The notes beneath the pieces are model-generated. The model was not told the origin of the DNA and did not search any database. It saw nothing but the letters and a program-made list of their open reading frames with translations. The position numbers were made by a program, and so were the translations under genes. Below are positions 10,991 through 23,599 of a DNA stretch of 64,000 bases, in pieces. Location: assembly GCA_000727475.1 (NCBI GenBank), contig KL647297.1:2809577-2873576 (forward strand), given 5' to 3'. Source of the DNA: Sarcocystis neurona (taxonomy: Eukaryota; Apicomplexa; Conoidasida; Eucoccidiorida; Sarcocystidae). Positions within the stretch are counted from its first letter, which is position 1. The number at the start of each line of letters is the position of its first letter.

Positions 10991-13750
10991 CATATATGCA
11001 GGTATTTAGCCAACTCCAGCCAGACAAGTGCACATCACTGTATAGGTGGTCATACATGTGTGCCTTATACTCTCTGCGCGCGGGTATCCTCTTAGGTGGA
11101 AGTCCACCATGCCTTTATATATATATATATATATATACGTGTGTAGATATCCAGGTCGTCGCCCACACGTATGTAGGTGTGGCTTGATATGCAGTCTCCC
11201 TCTACAAAGACGGGAGGGCGAGATAGAGAGAAACGGACTGCTGGTTCATCCGGGCGTGGGAGATCACAGGGAGCAGCAGTTGCTGTTCTTCTGCAGAACC
11301 CTCCTATTAACACATGTACACGCACAGGCGTACTTCTGTGTGGAAACGGGAAGACAGATAGAAGTAGATACTATCTATCTATCGCCAGCGTCCCCACCTC
11401 CCTTTATATAGACACACTCCTGCAAACAACGGTACATGATGTGACATCAAGATATATGTACTTCTTTGTACATGCAGAGTTTTTCTCGTGCCTACACTTA
11501 CGTAAACCATGGACAGACGGATACATATATATATATATATATATATGTATATATGTTTTTAACACACCTGTGCGTTCATGTACCTACATATATGCGTTTC
11601 TATGGAGAAAGCGGGAGAGAGAAGTACGGACGTACGCATCCGTGTCCACCGAGAACGTACGTATATGTATATATATATATGCATACATTTGTATACATGT
11701 ACGCATATATGTACACATAAAAGTGTACATACATAGAGAGAGAAAGGGAGTATGTTTGTATGATGCTTTGCCAAGGAACAACTGTGGTTTTACGAGAACG
11801 GACCTACCCGTCGTTCTTCGCGTGTGAGTGAGACAAACATATATATATATACATATATATGTATGTACGTATGTACGTACATGTTCCTTTAAGGTGTGTA
11901 CATATATATATGTATATATATGTTTGTGTGTGTGTTTACATATTATGCCTATATTGATATACCGACCTACCTGGAGATGAGTCCACCTACCTTATTTCCA
12001 CAAGTTTCGATGGTTGTCGACCGATGTCTCTGTATATGAATCACTGCTGATGAGTGTGTACAAACATATATTAACACACATAATATGTACATGTATTATA
12101 TACCTGTGTGTGTAAACACTAGTATGTTGGCTAATGTGTCAGCCCATATATATATGAACAGAAGTCTGAAGAACGATGCTGCGAGACACATACGTGGAAG
12201 ACACTTTGCTACAGACCAGATTTGTACGGGATGCGCGAATGCTCTACATGTAATAAATGTTAGCGTCTTGGCGAGTGAGTATATACACGCACATACATAT
12301 ACGAAGTGCAGCACGTAAAAGAGGCAGCGAGATTTGTACGGGGCGGACACTGTTCTACAGATAAAAGGAGACTTCTACGGGATGCGCGCAATCCACGCAG
12401 ACAGAAAGTGGAGAGATTTCTTTTGCTGAACGCACAGGCGGGAACAAAGACACGGACAAACATAGGAAGAACATAGAAGTTTAAGACCTCTCACTTGGGA
12501 GAGTACACGGACGACACACAGCAGAAGAACGTAGAAGTTTGGGTTCTCTTACTTGAGCGTATACGTGTAGAGCTGCGGCGAAGATGCTGCTTCTGTGTCG
12601 CTGCGAGGGGAAGCCAAAGGAGTGCACGGGCGCTGTCCCTGGCACATCACAGCCACACAGTCAGTCCACACGTCTACACATACAGACGTACAAGGCGTAG
12701 ACATATATGTATATACGTGTGGTCCATACAAATACATACATTCACACACGTATTTGTAAATATAGCTATACGCTGCGTAGATATCTGTTTACAGACAGAT
12801 ATAGATATACACGTCTATCTATATACACACCCATATATAAATGTGTACACCTATAGAGATATGTATATAGAGAGAGATATAGGTATATGCAGCTATCCAT
12901 ACACATACCTATATATATATGTGTATATATGAATATATGTACACCTGTACAGATCCACACACAGCATATTCACTCATATGTGTGTATCTACGTATCAATC
13001 AAAACAAACATGTATGTATGCAGATGTATACACACAAACAGAATACACGTCTTTTGAACGAGGTGTCCATTGATGTACGTTATCTACGTATGTACGAGCA
13101 CAATATATATATATACATATATGTATATGTACATTCCTTTGTAAGCATCCATTTACGCAAGTGTGCCTATTCACATACATAGATATATTTACAGGCGTGT
13201 ATATATATGAAATCAACACATATATATATATATATATATATATGCTGCGTCAAGTGGACGTTGGCTGCGCATGCGTACATACACAGCTGGGAGGTCGATT
13301 GATACCTCGGTGGACTTCTGTGGAGGAAGTGGCTCGTAGACGACCCGTCGGTGCGACACAGAGACACCCGTATGAAGGGAAGTTGAAATTCTTCTGTTTG
13401 ACAGATATATGTCGCTGTTGCTCTATTCACTCCTCCAACATACACTTATTTACTACCGTACAGAGGACTCTTTTAGATATACGTACCGAGCCCCTAACAG
13501 ACAGCCGTCACCCAAGAGAAATTTTTATCTGTCACGTAAAGCGGCCACACGTAGCTGTCCTGTCTTTCTGTCTACGCCCCCCCCTCTACACAGGACAACG
13601 TGTGTCGGCGGACGCGCCTACATATATTTGGACAGCGAGACATATTTTAGATGCGCCTGCGCATGCACAGAGAACGAAGCAGGAAGGAAAAGAGAAAGAG
13701 CGAGACATGAGGAAGACGGAAATCGACCAACGCACGCCTTCTTAGAAATG
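10991..13750. repeat. Gene-poor stretch of TA/CA microsatellites
   Basis: (TA)n runs occur at 11116-11138, 11525-11550, 11660-11682, 13100-13125 and 13220-13243, within long alternating purine/pyrimidine DNA (CATATATGTATAC types). About 12180-12600 is more complex and has two imperfect short direct repeats. One is a TTTGTACGGG-containing element (12220 and 12331); the other is an AAGAAC(A/G)TAGAAGTTT element (12469 and 12526). About 13330-13740 is of balanced composition but without a supported gene. Confidence 0.55.
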
Positions 13751-13778
13751 TCTGCGTGTGTGTGTGTGTGGCAGCTTC

Positions 13779-15809
13779 TCATTTGTGAAGTGTAGCAAAG
13801 TGAGAGTTCCGCGCTGCACTGCTGTTGCAGCTGCTGTCGCGGATGTTCCCGCCGATGTTCTTCGTGAAGCGCTGCTGCGCTGCAGCTTCCTGCTCGAACA
13901 GAGCGTCCTGGACGTGGTGCTGGTGCTGTTGCTGCTGCCTTGGGACGGGCGCGGCTGTTCGACGCAGCGCTGCTGCTGCTGTTGCTGCAGCGCCTCGGGG
14001 AGAACCTGCAGTCTGTCTGGCTGAATACTAGCGCGTCCGGGTCACGCTCTCGTATCGTCCACATAAACTTACGCAGACAATCGGCTCTGTGCTACACTTG
14101 CAAATGTTAACACGAATAGACCTGTGTTTGCCGTCAACGTGCAGTACCCATCTATGTGCATGTCTCTACACATGAATAGAGTCACACATATACCTATGCT
14201 TACATATATAACGTGTGTAACACGTGTGTGGACATACGTATACGTACTCGAATGTAAGAGAGAGGAGAGGAACCCTGGAAGAAGTGCTTCGCTCCACGTG
14301 TATACGCATGGTCCTGGAGATCGAATCGCAGTTCCACACGAAGAGGGACGTACATGCGTTTGTGGGGCTCGCTCACTTGTGTATATGTATAGATACGAAT
14401 ATCTTGTAAAAGACAGGAAGCGGCGCGCGGCGTCCTCGTCGCGGTGTCTTCTCTACTGTGGCGTATAGACTTACTGACAAGACCCAGACAGGGACAGTGC
14501 CGGGAGGAGCTTGGACGGGTCGCTGCTGGAGCACCTGAATCATTTGTTCTTCCTGCTCCACCCACACCCTGCGCACGCGTTTCTGTTCTGCTGCTGCTGT
14601 TGCTCTTGCTCCACCTGCAGCAGCAGGAGGGGCGAGAACGCTTGTGCAGACGTTTCCCACCAGTCCGACGTGCCGACCCCCGTCTCTCTGAGGCTCTGCT
14701 GCAGCTGCTGCTGTTGCTGCTGCTCCTGGGGGAGCAGTGCTGTGTACGGCACGCGCTGTACCTACACCTAGAAACCCCTGTGCGCCCTGCAGGGCACCAC
14801 AAGGCGGTTCCTCCAGTGTCCCTGGGGCGGCTGACGGGCGTCTCGCACGCTCTGTTGCTTGCTGCCACACCTGCTGCTGTGCACCTCCCGCCTGCACTCC
14901 TGCTGCTGCTGCTGCCTTGTCGTCCTTCTCTCCTGTTGCCGCTGCTTCTGCTGTTGGCGTCTCGCTGCTGAGCGCTGAGACATCTAATTCTCTCCCCCAC
15001 TGCTGGTCACCACCACTGCCCGCTGCTGCTGCGGCGACTCCTGCGTTATGCGCTGCAGCAGCTGCTGCTGCAATGGCTGCCCGTGCTGCCACTGCTGCTG
15101 CTGCCGCGCCCCACTCGGCTCCTCCCTCTCCTGCCACTTCCTCCCGTGCCGTTGCTGCTGCTAGACGCCGTGGACTGCTGATGAAGTTTCCTGCAGGAGA
15201 AAGGCACGTTTCCGCGTTGCTGCTGCTGCTGCTATGCAAGTTATAGCACGGCATCTCCACTGGCACTTTTCTGTCCCGGAGCACTCGGTTGCTGCCGCTC
15301 GCGCACCCGACGCTGCCTCCGCCGCTGTAAAGGCTGACACTCTTGCTATTTCTGTCGGCCCCCGCTGTTGTTGGTTCACGCGCTGCTTGCCGCATGCGGT
15401 TGCTAGTGCTGCTGGTACATGCCCCAGCAGCGTCAGGTGCGCTAGGAACAACAGGGCGGACAACAGGAGCGGCGGCACGAGACAGCCGTGTTTTAGCAAG
15501 GCTTTGGACGGCGCCAGTAGCAGCAGAGGGAGAGTGCGGGGAAGCAGCCGCGGCAGGCGACTGCGCAGCGGGAGAGTACGCCCCAGCGGGAGAAGAAGGC
15601 GTGCATATAGCGGCACTAACAGTGGCGCCGGGAGAATACGCAGCGGCAGAGGGAGACGAGACAGTACCCGCGTACAATGTAGGAGAACTGCGGGTAGACA
15701 CGCCTTCCCAACTAAGCCAGTAGGAACTGCCAGCAGACTGCAGCACCGTGGGGAGAGAGACGGGCATAGACCTGCTGCAGGGATGCAGCACTCGCCTTTC
15801 GAAACTCAT
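13779..15809 (-). CDS. Alanine/serine-rich protein of unknown function, two exons
   Basis: Start ATG at 15809 (MSFERRVLHPCSRS), preceded in frame only by a Gln-rich stretch without ATG. Exon 1 runs 15809-14475 (445 codons) and ends ...GTVPVWVLS at a consensus donor GTAAGT (14474-14469). The best in-phase acceptor is the CAG just upstream of 14012. Exon 2 (14012-13779, 78 codons) ends in TGA and reads TAGSPRG..., then a Q/H-rich stretch, then ALFEQEAAAQQRFTKNIGG and a tail ending NSHFATLHK. The product is about 522 residues. The N-terminal third has repeated YSP/PSSP-type Ser-Pro motifs (possible phosphorylation sites); the middle holds Ala runs. No membrane segment or family domain was recognised. 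Both exons have normal third-position variation and the opposite strand gives Cys/Leu runs, so the minus reading is preferred. The alternative acceptor at 14021 would change the frame of exon 2. Confidence 0.6.
14125..14440. other. Intron body of the 13779-15809 gene
   Basis: AT/CA alternating DNA between the two exons (proposed intron 14013-14474). It contains no open frame of interest and matches the composition of the introns of rpiA and the BolA gene. Confidence 0.4.
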
Positions 15810-16131
15810 TTTGATACCGTCAGTTCCCCGCTGCTGTTGCTGTTGTTGTTCTTTCAAGCTGCTGTTCCGTAACGCTGCCGGAAACCCACTGCTCTACGCT
15901 CTTACTGCTATTGTCGTCCCTACCTTTCTTAACCTGCTCCTATCTTCACTCGCTGCTGTTGCGACGGCTGACGTTTACCTGCTGCGGCTTCCCGCTGGAA
16001 GTGGACTGCAGCCTATCATTGACCCTCACCTAAGAACAGCGCCGCTGCTGTCCTCTCCTGCTTATCCTGTGGCTGTTCTGCTGTCACTTGCTGCTGCTCC
16101 GCCGTCCTTCTCCTCCTTTCCCACCACTCTC

Positions 16132-16790
16132 TTACTGGCTACACAGCGGCGACACTTTTGCTTCTCTGTCGTTCTGCTGCTCTCTTGTCGTGCTGTTGCT
16201 GCTGCTTCGTTCGTCCTGCTGCTGCTTCTTTCCTGTGGTTTTGCCTCCTATTTCCTGCTGGTGCTGCTGTTTGCCTTCTGCTGGTGCTGGATTCACTCCT
16301 GCTTCTGTTGCTCTTTCGGCGGTGGGAGTTTTGTTTATCCTTGCTACGACCGCTGCATCGGATATCTGCAACTTCAGCAGAAAAGTTCTCAACTGCAACA
16401 GAATGACAGAGTCATATCCGCGAGTCTTCTTATCGAGCACCTCTGCTGCTTCTGGATGGCCGCCGCTGCCTGCTGCTCCTGGCTGGCCCCCGCTGCCTGC
16501 TGCTGTCGTTGTTGCTGGTGCCGAAGGAACTATTGCATTCGTTGCAGCTTCATTCAAATTTGCTACTCGCCCTGCGTTGCTATTGATGCAGCTGCTGCTG
16601 TGCTGTTGCTGTGCTGCTGCGGTTGGACAGCGGTATTGCTGCTGCTGCTGAGCATGTAGGCCTTGGTGCTGTCGTTGGTGGTAGTTGAGGACCTTCTGCG
16701 TGTGTAGTGAGAGAAGGATGATGCTAATTTCTGCACTAACTCCGCCAGTTTTGTTGCTCCCCTTTCTGCTTCAGCAGCTGTGGCCACAGT
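16132..16790 (-). CDS. Putative coding segment of an unknown Ala/Gln/Ser-rich protein
   Basis: On the minus strand, about 16600-16132 reads as one frame with SAPATTTAAG, then GSGGQPGAAGSGGHPEA (a short internal duplication), KKTRGYDSVILLQLRTFLLK, a Gln/Lys-rich stretch and a stop. A neighbouring frame at 16787-16563 contains ERGATKLAELVQKLASSF, an amphipathic helix-like stretch. The two are in different frames, so an intron or frameshift near 16560-16600 would be needed. The plus strand over the same bases gives Leu/Cys-rich strings, which are less protein-like. No family was recognised. It could be part of a separate gene upstream of the 13779-15809 gene on the same strand. Confidence 0.35.
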
Positions 16791-16794
16791 CAGA

Positions 16795-17400
16795 GGAGCA
16801 CATACGTGGCGTAGTCCACGACGACCTGCCTAGAAACAGGGTGCTCCTGTCCCTTCTGAAAGAGAATACTTCGCTGCCGACCAGCTTTCTGTAGCATAGG
16901 ATGAAGAGAATCACTAGACATATCCTACGTCCACGTAATTACCCATCCCGACTTGTCTGAATTTACGATTGTGTATGCTTGCCTACAAATGTGTGTTTGC
17001 GCGAAGAAAATAATGGGCTCGCTCATCAGGCGCACTTGTGTGGCTTGTCTCTGCATTTACGCGGGAATGCGTGTACGCACTCCCCTCTTAGTGTATTTTC
17101 GCGGGTTGGGAAAGTTCACGTATCAGGTGAAAAAGGATGTTTTTTGGGAAAGTGCACACCAAAAATTTTGTCCACGTTTGACGGGAGGAGCCTCGGGCGC
17201 CCTTGTTGCGAGTCCACTGTCCGTATACCCTGAGAGATGTCCTTCCCTCTTTGTACTTCTGATCTTCGTGCATAAGAACAGCAAAAGGAACGTGAGATTA
17301 CCACATCTGCTTTTGAAGAGGTTCACTGCTCTGCTGCTGGCTCCTAGAATTCCCCAGGTTCTTCCAGAGGCGACGCAGCAGCACACCTGCACACTATAAC
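16795..17400. other. Balanced-composition stretch without a supported gene
   Basis: No triplet repeats or microsatellites are prominent. Open frames on both strands are under 150 codons and show no recognisable motif. Confidence 0.35.
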
Positions 17401-17411
17401 CTGTAATAGCA

Positions 17412-18200
17412 GTGCGACTTCGTTCAGTTACTGGTGCCGCTTCGCTGGTATTGCCTGCTGCTGCGATTCCTCACTTTCCCCGTCGTAAGCGAACACTGGC
17501 GGCTCGGATGCGGCAAAGGAGGACGTGCCTTTTCCCCAGTAACGCGCAGCACGTAAAATCCCGGACGAGTGGCGGCCGCGCACTTGTTCACTGGACGTAC
17601 GTACGCCCAAAGTCATATTTGCACTGCACCGGCAGCGACGACTCTTCAGCAGGAAAACAACCTTGTTCCGCTTCCCCCTACTTTTCAGATCGGCGTCGCA
17701 ACGCACTGCGTTTTCACGAGCCGTCCACGATGGTTGCAAGAGCCGTGTTTTTTGCGACCGCGGTTGAGCAGCAGCAGCGCGAGCACCCGCAGCACCCAAG
17801 CAACCACACGGATCGGGAACCCGCAGCATCCGCAGCGCGAAAAGCACCTGACGCACCGGTACCAGCAGCACTAGCGCGAGCCAGCAGCCGCACTCAAGGC
17901 GCCCGGCGGCAACAACGCAACTGCTACAGCATGAGGAAGAAGAGCGTAGCGGAAGGAGGAACGGCAAACAGGAGCCTCCGCTGGTATGAAAAAACAACAT
18001 AGCAGGAGCACCGGTGCTGACAGGAACAAGGTAATTGGTTCCCTTGGGCAGGAGACACCCCCCCGTAGATGGAGCGCCCCACGCTGCTCGCAGCACCTGT
18101 GGCCAGCGACAACAACGACAAGGAAACACGGAGGGACGAAGCGGACGCAGTCGACAAGACGACACGACGTGGGCAGCACCACGTGTTTTTACACATAAGT
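17412..18200. other. GC-rich island with open frames on both strands
   Basis: The plus strand is open over 17412-18002 (Arg/Ala/Ser-rich, with EQQQREHPQHP and a basic C-terminus RSLRWYEKTT). The minus strand is open over 18291-17428 (Cys/Val/Leu-rich). The plus frame is more protein-like, but no start, splice site or domain settles it. The short CAG runs at 17770-17790 and 17860-17890 are typical of the coding-type islands in this window. Confidence 0.3.
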
Positions 18201-18249
18201 GTGTGTATACATATATGTACATACACACATCTGTGCAATGCACACAGGT

Positions 18250-21200
18250 ACGCGGAGAAAAAAGTGGGTAGATTGAGTGGAAAACTAACATACAATGGTT
18301 TATATCCTGGAGAAGCCGCTACTTCTCTGAAATCTACTATGAGGAAATTCCTCATTCGCTTTATTTAGAGCATACACATCCAAGCGTTAAATAAACGGCA
18401 TGGATCTGCAACGGGATTCTTGCTCAGGTGCAAGCTTGCGGCAGCGATATGTTGAGAGATCTGCACACGTATTCCTCTCTGTAGATTTGCAGGATAAGTG
18501 TATGTAGATCTACTTCCATGTGACATTGAGGAAAACTCTCTTCAAGCCGTCCCGTGTAGAAATCCGTATCGTGCGTCAGCAACAGGGGCACGGACGGATG
18601 TTGTAGAGAGAAGACGCCGTAGTTTAAACACAGCGAGACCGTGTAGAATTTTCTATCAAATGTCTGTAGGTACATCTACGAAAATATGCAGAGATGCACA
18701 TGGATATAACGAGCAGCACTATACGTAGCAGTAGGTGGGTGGATCTACACATTTCGGCACAAGTGTGTGAGGTGTATAGAGGGTTAGAGGGATAAGTGCA
18801 GCCAGATGATGCCTATGCGGGCGGCGCATCCGCACGCAGGCGCTGCGTGAAACGCAGCACTAGTGGCAGGTGATGCAGCAGGACCGGCAGCAGAAAGCAG
18901 CTGGCACAACACCAGCGGCATGACGGCCGTGGCGGGCACGGGTGGAAAACTACCTAAACTGTCACGTCGACGTAAAGTTTCTACCAGAAAGTTGGTGCCA
19001 AGAGACCGTCTGTGCTCGTGGTGGTAGCCTTGGGGCAGGATACCATGAAGAGCTCTATTGGCAGAGACTCGTTATGAAGAAGAACAGAGATCGAGACACT
19101 CCCGTATACGCGCAGGCAGGTTAAGGGGAAGGCACCGCGCCAGGGCAGGGACGGTGCGCTGGATGACATGGCGTGCGAACGTGTGGAAGAGGGGCGTGAC
19201 GGGCAGTACAAGATGATATAAAGTTTCAATAGGGTTCGTATTTGTGCACACATCTACATCTACGTCGATGTCTCTTTTTGTGTATTCGGATGTATATGAT
19301 GTACATGTATAGAATCATACAGACACGTGCATCCCGTGGACGTGTACAGAAGCGGCCGCACCTTGCCTGAAAACATACACGAACAAAATCTAATCACGTA
19401 CAAAACTCGATAGAAATTTACCCTTTTGAAATGCACGTGTGCGTTGTTTGGTTGTCATAACCATTGGGCGTGAGGATACGCCCAATGGGAGATGCTTGTG
19501 CTTCCTTCTCTCCCATGTACGTGATCGCGTCGCGCGTCCGTAGGTACCACCGACGGACGGTCATCAATAGAAGACACTCCATGTGTCTCCCCTTGGAGAA
19601 GATAGGATCTCCAGTGTGCGCGCACACATACGTATACATCTGCAAAGAATTCGAGTTCTGCAGCGTATCGAGTGGAAGTGGTTCTTTCTGATGCCACTCA
19701 ATCTGACGCAGTACACAATAGTACATAGGCAAAATCTCCAGTATATTTGAATAGGCGGGGCTACATATTTGCATAGTGTATGTGCATCTATCGTGAATAG
19801 GAACACACGTACATAGCTCGAGTTTTTGTGGCGCTGCAGGCCACCCACTTGCATATGGCGCATCGAGACCTGTCAGGCTGTTGGTGCAGGTCGATACGTA
19901 CAGCGTCGACTCTACCACTGCTTGAATAAAACAGGCACCCCTACCGACCCTGTCCTCTTATGTATCCCCTGCATACTACAAATATAAAGAGATACCTCTG
20001 CAACAGTACAACGTGGCCGGATGAGACTTGCTCGCCAATACGGAGCATACACAAACGCAGATAATTTCTAAATATGTCACTTGCATCTGCATTCACTGAC
20101 GCGTAGAGGCGCACGCTCACCTACATGCAGGTCGGCACAGTATGTGCATGTACGTGTACGTATAAATATATATGTGCAAGAGAGTACAGTGTGCATATGC
20201 ATATAGAGAGGGATGGACCCATTTCTTCTTGTTGGGGTGAACCAGAAGAGGCGATGGAGCAAGACCTGTGGCCGCTCGAGCGTTGAGGTGACACGTAATT
20301 CATCGCACAGGAAACAGGCCCATCTTCTGAAGCTCCTCCTCCTTGCGTAAAACAGGTCATCGCCGCAGGTACCGATCCACCTGCAGTAAGGCAGACGCCT
20401 TTGTACCTATTTGTTGCTCTTCGTACACACGCATACACGTCTGCCACTCTTGCTAAGTATCCGTTTCTACTTACGCTTCAGTAAGCCGAAAGTTGCCGCG
20501 TGTGGACGAGTCACAGAAGGTGGACGGAAATCATGTCAATATGTCCATCACTCTTTATGAAGAGAACTATTTTCTCGGTGGAAGTGAGTTTGGAGAGGGC
20601 GACGCGTACGAAGTAGAAGGTCGTGTTGCACCACGCAGGGGGTGTACCAGGTCTCCTTTTTCTAATATCCGTCTATTGCGCCCGCAGGTGAAGTTCTGCA
20701 CGATGGCTCCCAAGTTAAACAATACAGGGACTAAGCTCAGGGGGTCGACTTGCATTTCTCAAGTCCCACAGGGATTACACGCGTAGACAAACCACAAAAG
20801 TGCCCACATAAAGACGGTGCATAGGATAGTCATAGCACACGCGCGTACACGCGTGTTTATTGATCCCTTTACTAAACTGTACATGAGCCCTATACTTGTA
20901 GCTGCGCATGGGACCAATGAGTAGGATGCACGCAGAATCGCGTTGTACCTGCTTTGGCACAGTGTGTGAGTGTGATACCCCATACCACCTTATTAACAAA
21001 CCACTGACGAATGTGTACCCGTGACACATATATATATATGCAGATATAGATATAGATAGATATATGTATACACTGGCGCATACGCATCTCTACCTTCTGC
21101 GTAGAGACCAACTTATGTGCTACTTAGATGTGAAGAGAGAGAGAGCTTTGCCTAGTGGAGGTACAGATGCATTTGATGCAGACAAACGGTCTACATTTTT

Positions 21201-21450
21201 AAAAGGAATGAGAGATATGTGTGTACACAAGAGTGTGCACAGACGTGAGGAGGGAAACATAACTTCGAAAGCGGAGTCGAAGATGATAACCCAGTGCGGC
21301 CGGAGCCGCGGTACTGAGAAGCTTGCTGTAGATTCTTACCATTGTGGTTTTCCGCACAGGTGCACAGCGGCACGTCAAAACCTGTGCTATATACATATAT
21401 ATATATATATATTATTGAATGTGTGTACCTCCTGCAGACGGCAGGGTATT

Positions 21451-21488
<38 letters not shown>

Positions 21489-22700
21489 TATGTGCAGCTC
21501 AGCTTGCTCATTTGGAATCCTAGAGCTCGCCAGGCCGCTCGCTCGTGAGTCGGATTTGTCTTCAAGAAGAGGACCTCGTGCCGCTTGAGGCATTCTGTTC
21601 TTCGTCCATCACTTGGCCTAACCAAAGCATACACGTCTAGGGATGTATTTATGTTTGGCTGAATCTTTATATCGATATCTCCACATACGCATACATACAA
21701 AAGACGGGGACGTGGTGACCCTTTACGTACACAAACAGAGACAAAAGGGGAAATACGTGCTGATGGCGTGTTCCTACCAGCCCCCCTGCGACTACTTCCC
21801 GGCGGATGCCTTCCGCTCGATGTGTTTAGCAGCACCACGTACTCTTCATGCACTCCTCTTACGCGTGTTCTATAATCCTGCTTGGTGGAGTTTTCTGCAG
21901 TACGCCAAGTAATTGGAAACGTAACAAAGGTTACATAAATGGGTGCGTATATATGTGCGCATATGTGTGAGTATTCACCTAAGTGTGGATCTCGCCTGTG
22001 GCGGGTAATATTGTGAGGTGTACCACTGCTGTGGTAAGGCACTGGTATGAACAGAGCTCGTCGAACCTTGCATAAAAATAAAATAGCTAAGCTACTTTTC
22101 ATTGTTTTCAGTCGTTAACGTGTGTCTGATACTCTTTTTCACTCTGTACACTTGCTTGTCTGTATCAGTTCAGATTTCGAGAGAAATTCACGACTAAGTC
22201 GACTAGAGGACTTCCACACTCCGTACGAGGGAGAATCGATGTATCACTGCGGGTACCATAGTGTGGAGAAATCGATTCGTTCAATACTTCCACGCCAGCT
22301 GCTGTAGTGCTCCAGCAGACCACACGGGGAGACCCGTACAAACACAAAACAGAGTACACTGCACCTGTAGCAGGACTGGAGCACTTCTCTGTTTACGTAT
22401 GTATTTACAGCGTAGATATACAGCTGCCTACGTGTCCCCGGGCGCATACATTCAGATGTGCCTGCATATATGTGTGTGCGTGTGTGTGTGTGAAGGGCCT
22501 GAAAATACGCCTTGTACCACTTTAGAAGGTCGTGTTCACGAGCGTGTACTTCTACTGGAACTAATGCATGGGTTTGTGTGTGTGCCAGCTGCAGAGCACA
22601 CCGTAAGTGCATTTATACATATGGTCCACTAATTCTCTACGCAAACGCGTGGAGTGTTACATAGATTTAATCTTTCGCTGGGAGGCCGCTTTCTTCCGAA
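18250..22700. other. Gene-poor region of balanced composition with scattered short open frames
   Basis: Triplet runs are almost absent, unlike the flanking islands. (TA)n tracts lie at 21030-21050, 21390-21412 and 21450-21480. Isolated stretches look protein-like: 20535-20640 on + (NMSITLYEENYFLGG), 21700-21910 on + (DGDVVTLYVHKQRQKGKYV... ending FYNPAWWSFLQYAK) and 19918-19418 on - (166 codons). None has a matching start, splice pattern or recognised motif. The most economical reading is intergenic DNA with decayed sequence; undetected short exons are possible. Confidence 0.4.
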
Positions 22701-22726
22701 ATACCACACGTAAATACACAAAGGTA

Positions 22727-23376
22727 CAGTCGCGTGCGAAGATGATGATGGTTCACCCTACGAGAGAATAGCTCCTTCACCACCTACCAGAAACGAAGGC
22801 AGCTGCTGCCTACTAGACCGCACCACCCTTTCAGATAGGTAGTATGATGATGGTCCACCCTACGAGAGAATAGCTCCTTCACCACCTACCAGAAACGAAG
22901 GCAGTTGCTGCCTACTAGACCGCACGGCCCTTTCAGATAGGTAGTATGACATGCTTACGCTCCACTGTGAAGTTTACGAAGATGTGAGAAGTGAGGCAGA
23001 GTTGCCGTTTGGCGATGTGCGAATATGCACAGCAGTAAGTTCTCGCATTTGAAAGCCCACCTCCGACGCACTTCTGTCCCGTCCTTGTGCATATACACGA
23101 ACCATACCGATGTACATACACTCACTCATAAGAATGAGTGAGTGTAGGGGCTTTCAAATGCGAGAACATACTGCTGTGCATATTCGCACATCGCCAAACG
23201 GCAACTCTGCCTCACTTCTCACATCTTCGTAAACTTCACAGTGGAGCGTAAGCATGTCATACTACCTATCTGAAAGGGCCGTGCGGTCTAGTAGGCAGCA
23301 ACTGCCTTCGTTTCTGGTAGGTGGGGAAGGAGCTATTCTCTCGTAGGGTGAACCATCATCATCTTCGCACGCGACT
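22727..23376. repeat. Large imperfect inverted repeat (fold-back) with internal tandem duplication
   Basis: The left arm (22727-23058) and right arm (23148-23376) are reverse complements, with only scattered differences. The outer ends match (CAGTCGCGTGCGAAGATGAT at 22727 against its complement ending at 23376). The inner ends match at the GCATTTGAAAGCCC motif (23045-23058). The left arm contains a 102-bp direct duplication (copies beginning near 22742 and 22844); the right arm has a single copy. The spacer holds a second perfect 13-nt palindrome around a 4-nt loop (23117-23129 and 23134-23146). No transposase frame was found in it. It could be a fold-back transposon, a MITE-like element or the product of inverted duplication at a replication fork. 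Confidence 0.85.
22742..22947 (+). repeat. 102-bp tandem direct duplication inside the left arm of the fold-back
   Basis: Two nearly identical copies, each running from GATGATGG through CCCTACGAGAGAATAGC to GATAGGTAGTATGA. They differ at a handful of positions. The equivalent right arm has one copy, so the duplication probably came after the inversion, or one copy was lost. Confidence 0.85.
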
Positions 23377-23399
23377 GAGTTCCAGCCATGAGGGCGGTC

Positions 23400-23597
23400 A
23401 AGACAAACAGGGCAACTGACCTGATGCGAGCTAGAATTATCAAATGTGTGTAACTGAGCAGAGTACAACGGCTCACTCCTTGAGTACTAGCAGGTTCCAG
23501 ACAAAAAGGGCAGCTAAAGTGACGCGAGCTAGTATTAGCAAAGTGTGTGTAACTGAGCAGAGGACAACGGGTCACTTTCTTGAGTACTAGCAGGTTC
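23400..23597 (+). repeat. 98-bp imperfect tandem repeat next to the fold-back
   Basis: Two copies, each spanning from a GACAAA(C/A)AGGGCA motif through GCGAGCTAG and TGTGTGTAACTGAGCAGAG to TTGAGTACTAGCAGG. TAACTGAGCAG recurs at 23452 and 23550. The copies differ by about 15-20 percent and so are older than the 102-bp duplication nearby. On the minus strand both copies stay open and read (S/T)RC(T/P)LLSYTH in register, but 98 bp is not a multiple of three, so the frame is kept only by small indels. Confidence 0.75.
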
Positions 23598-23599
23598 GA

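Noticed and set aside
16158..16659. Leu/Cys-rich + strand frames resembling transmembrane segments
   Set aside because: CTG/TGC repeats read on the + strand give Leu and Cys runs; the minus strand over the same bases gives a more balanced protein.
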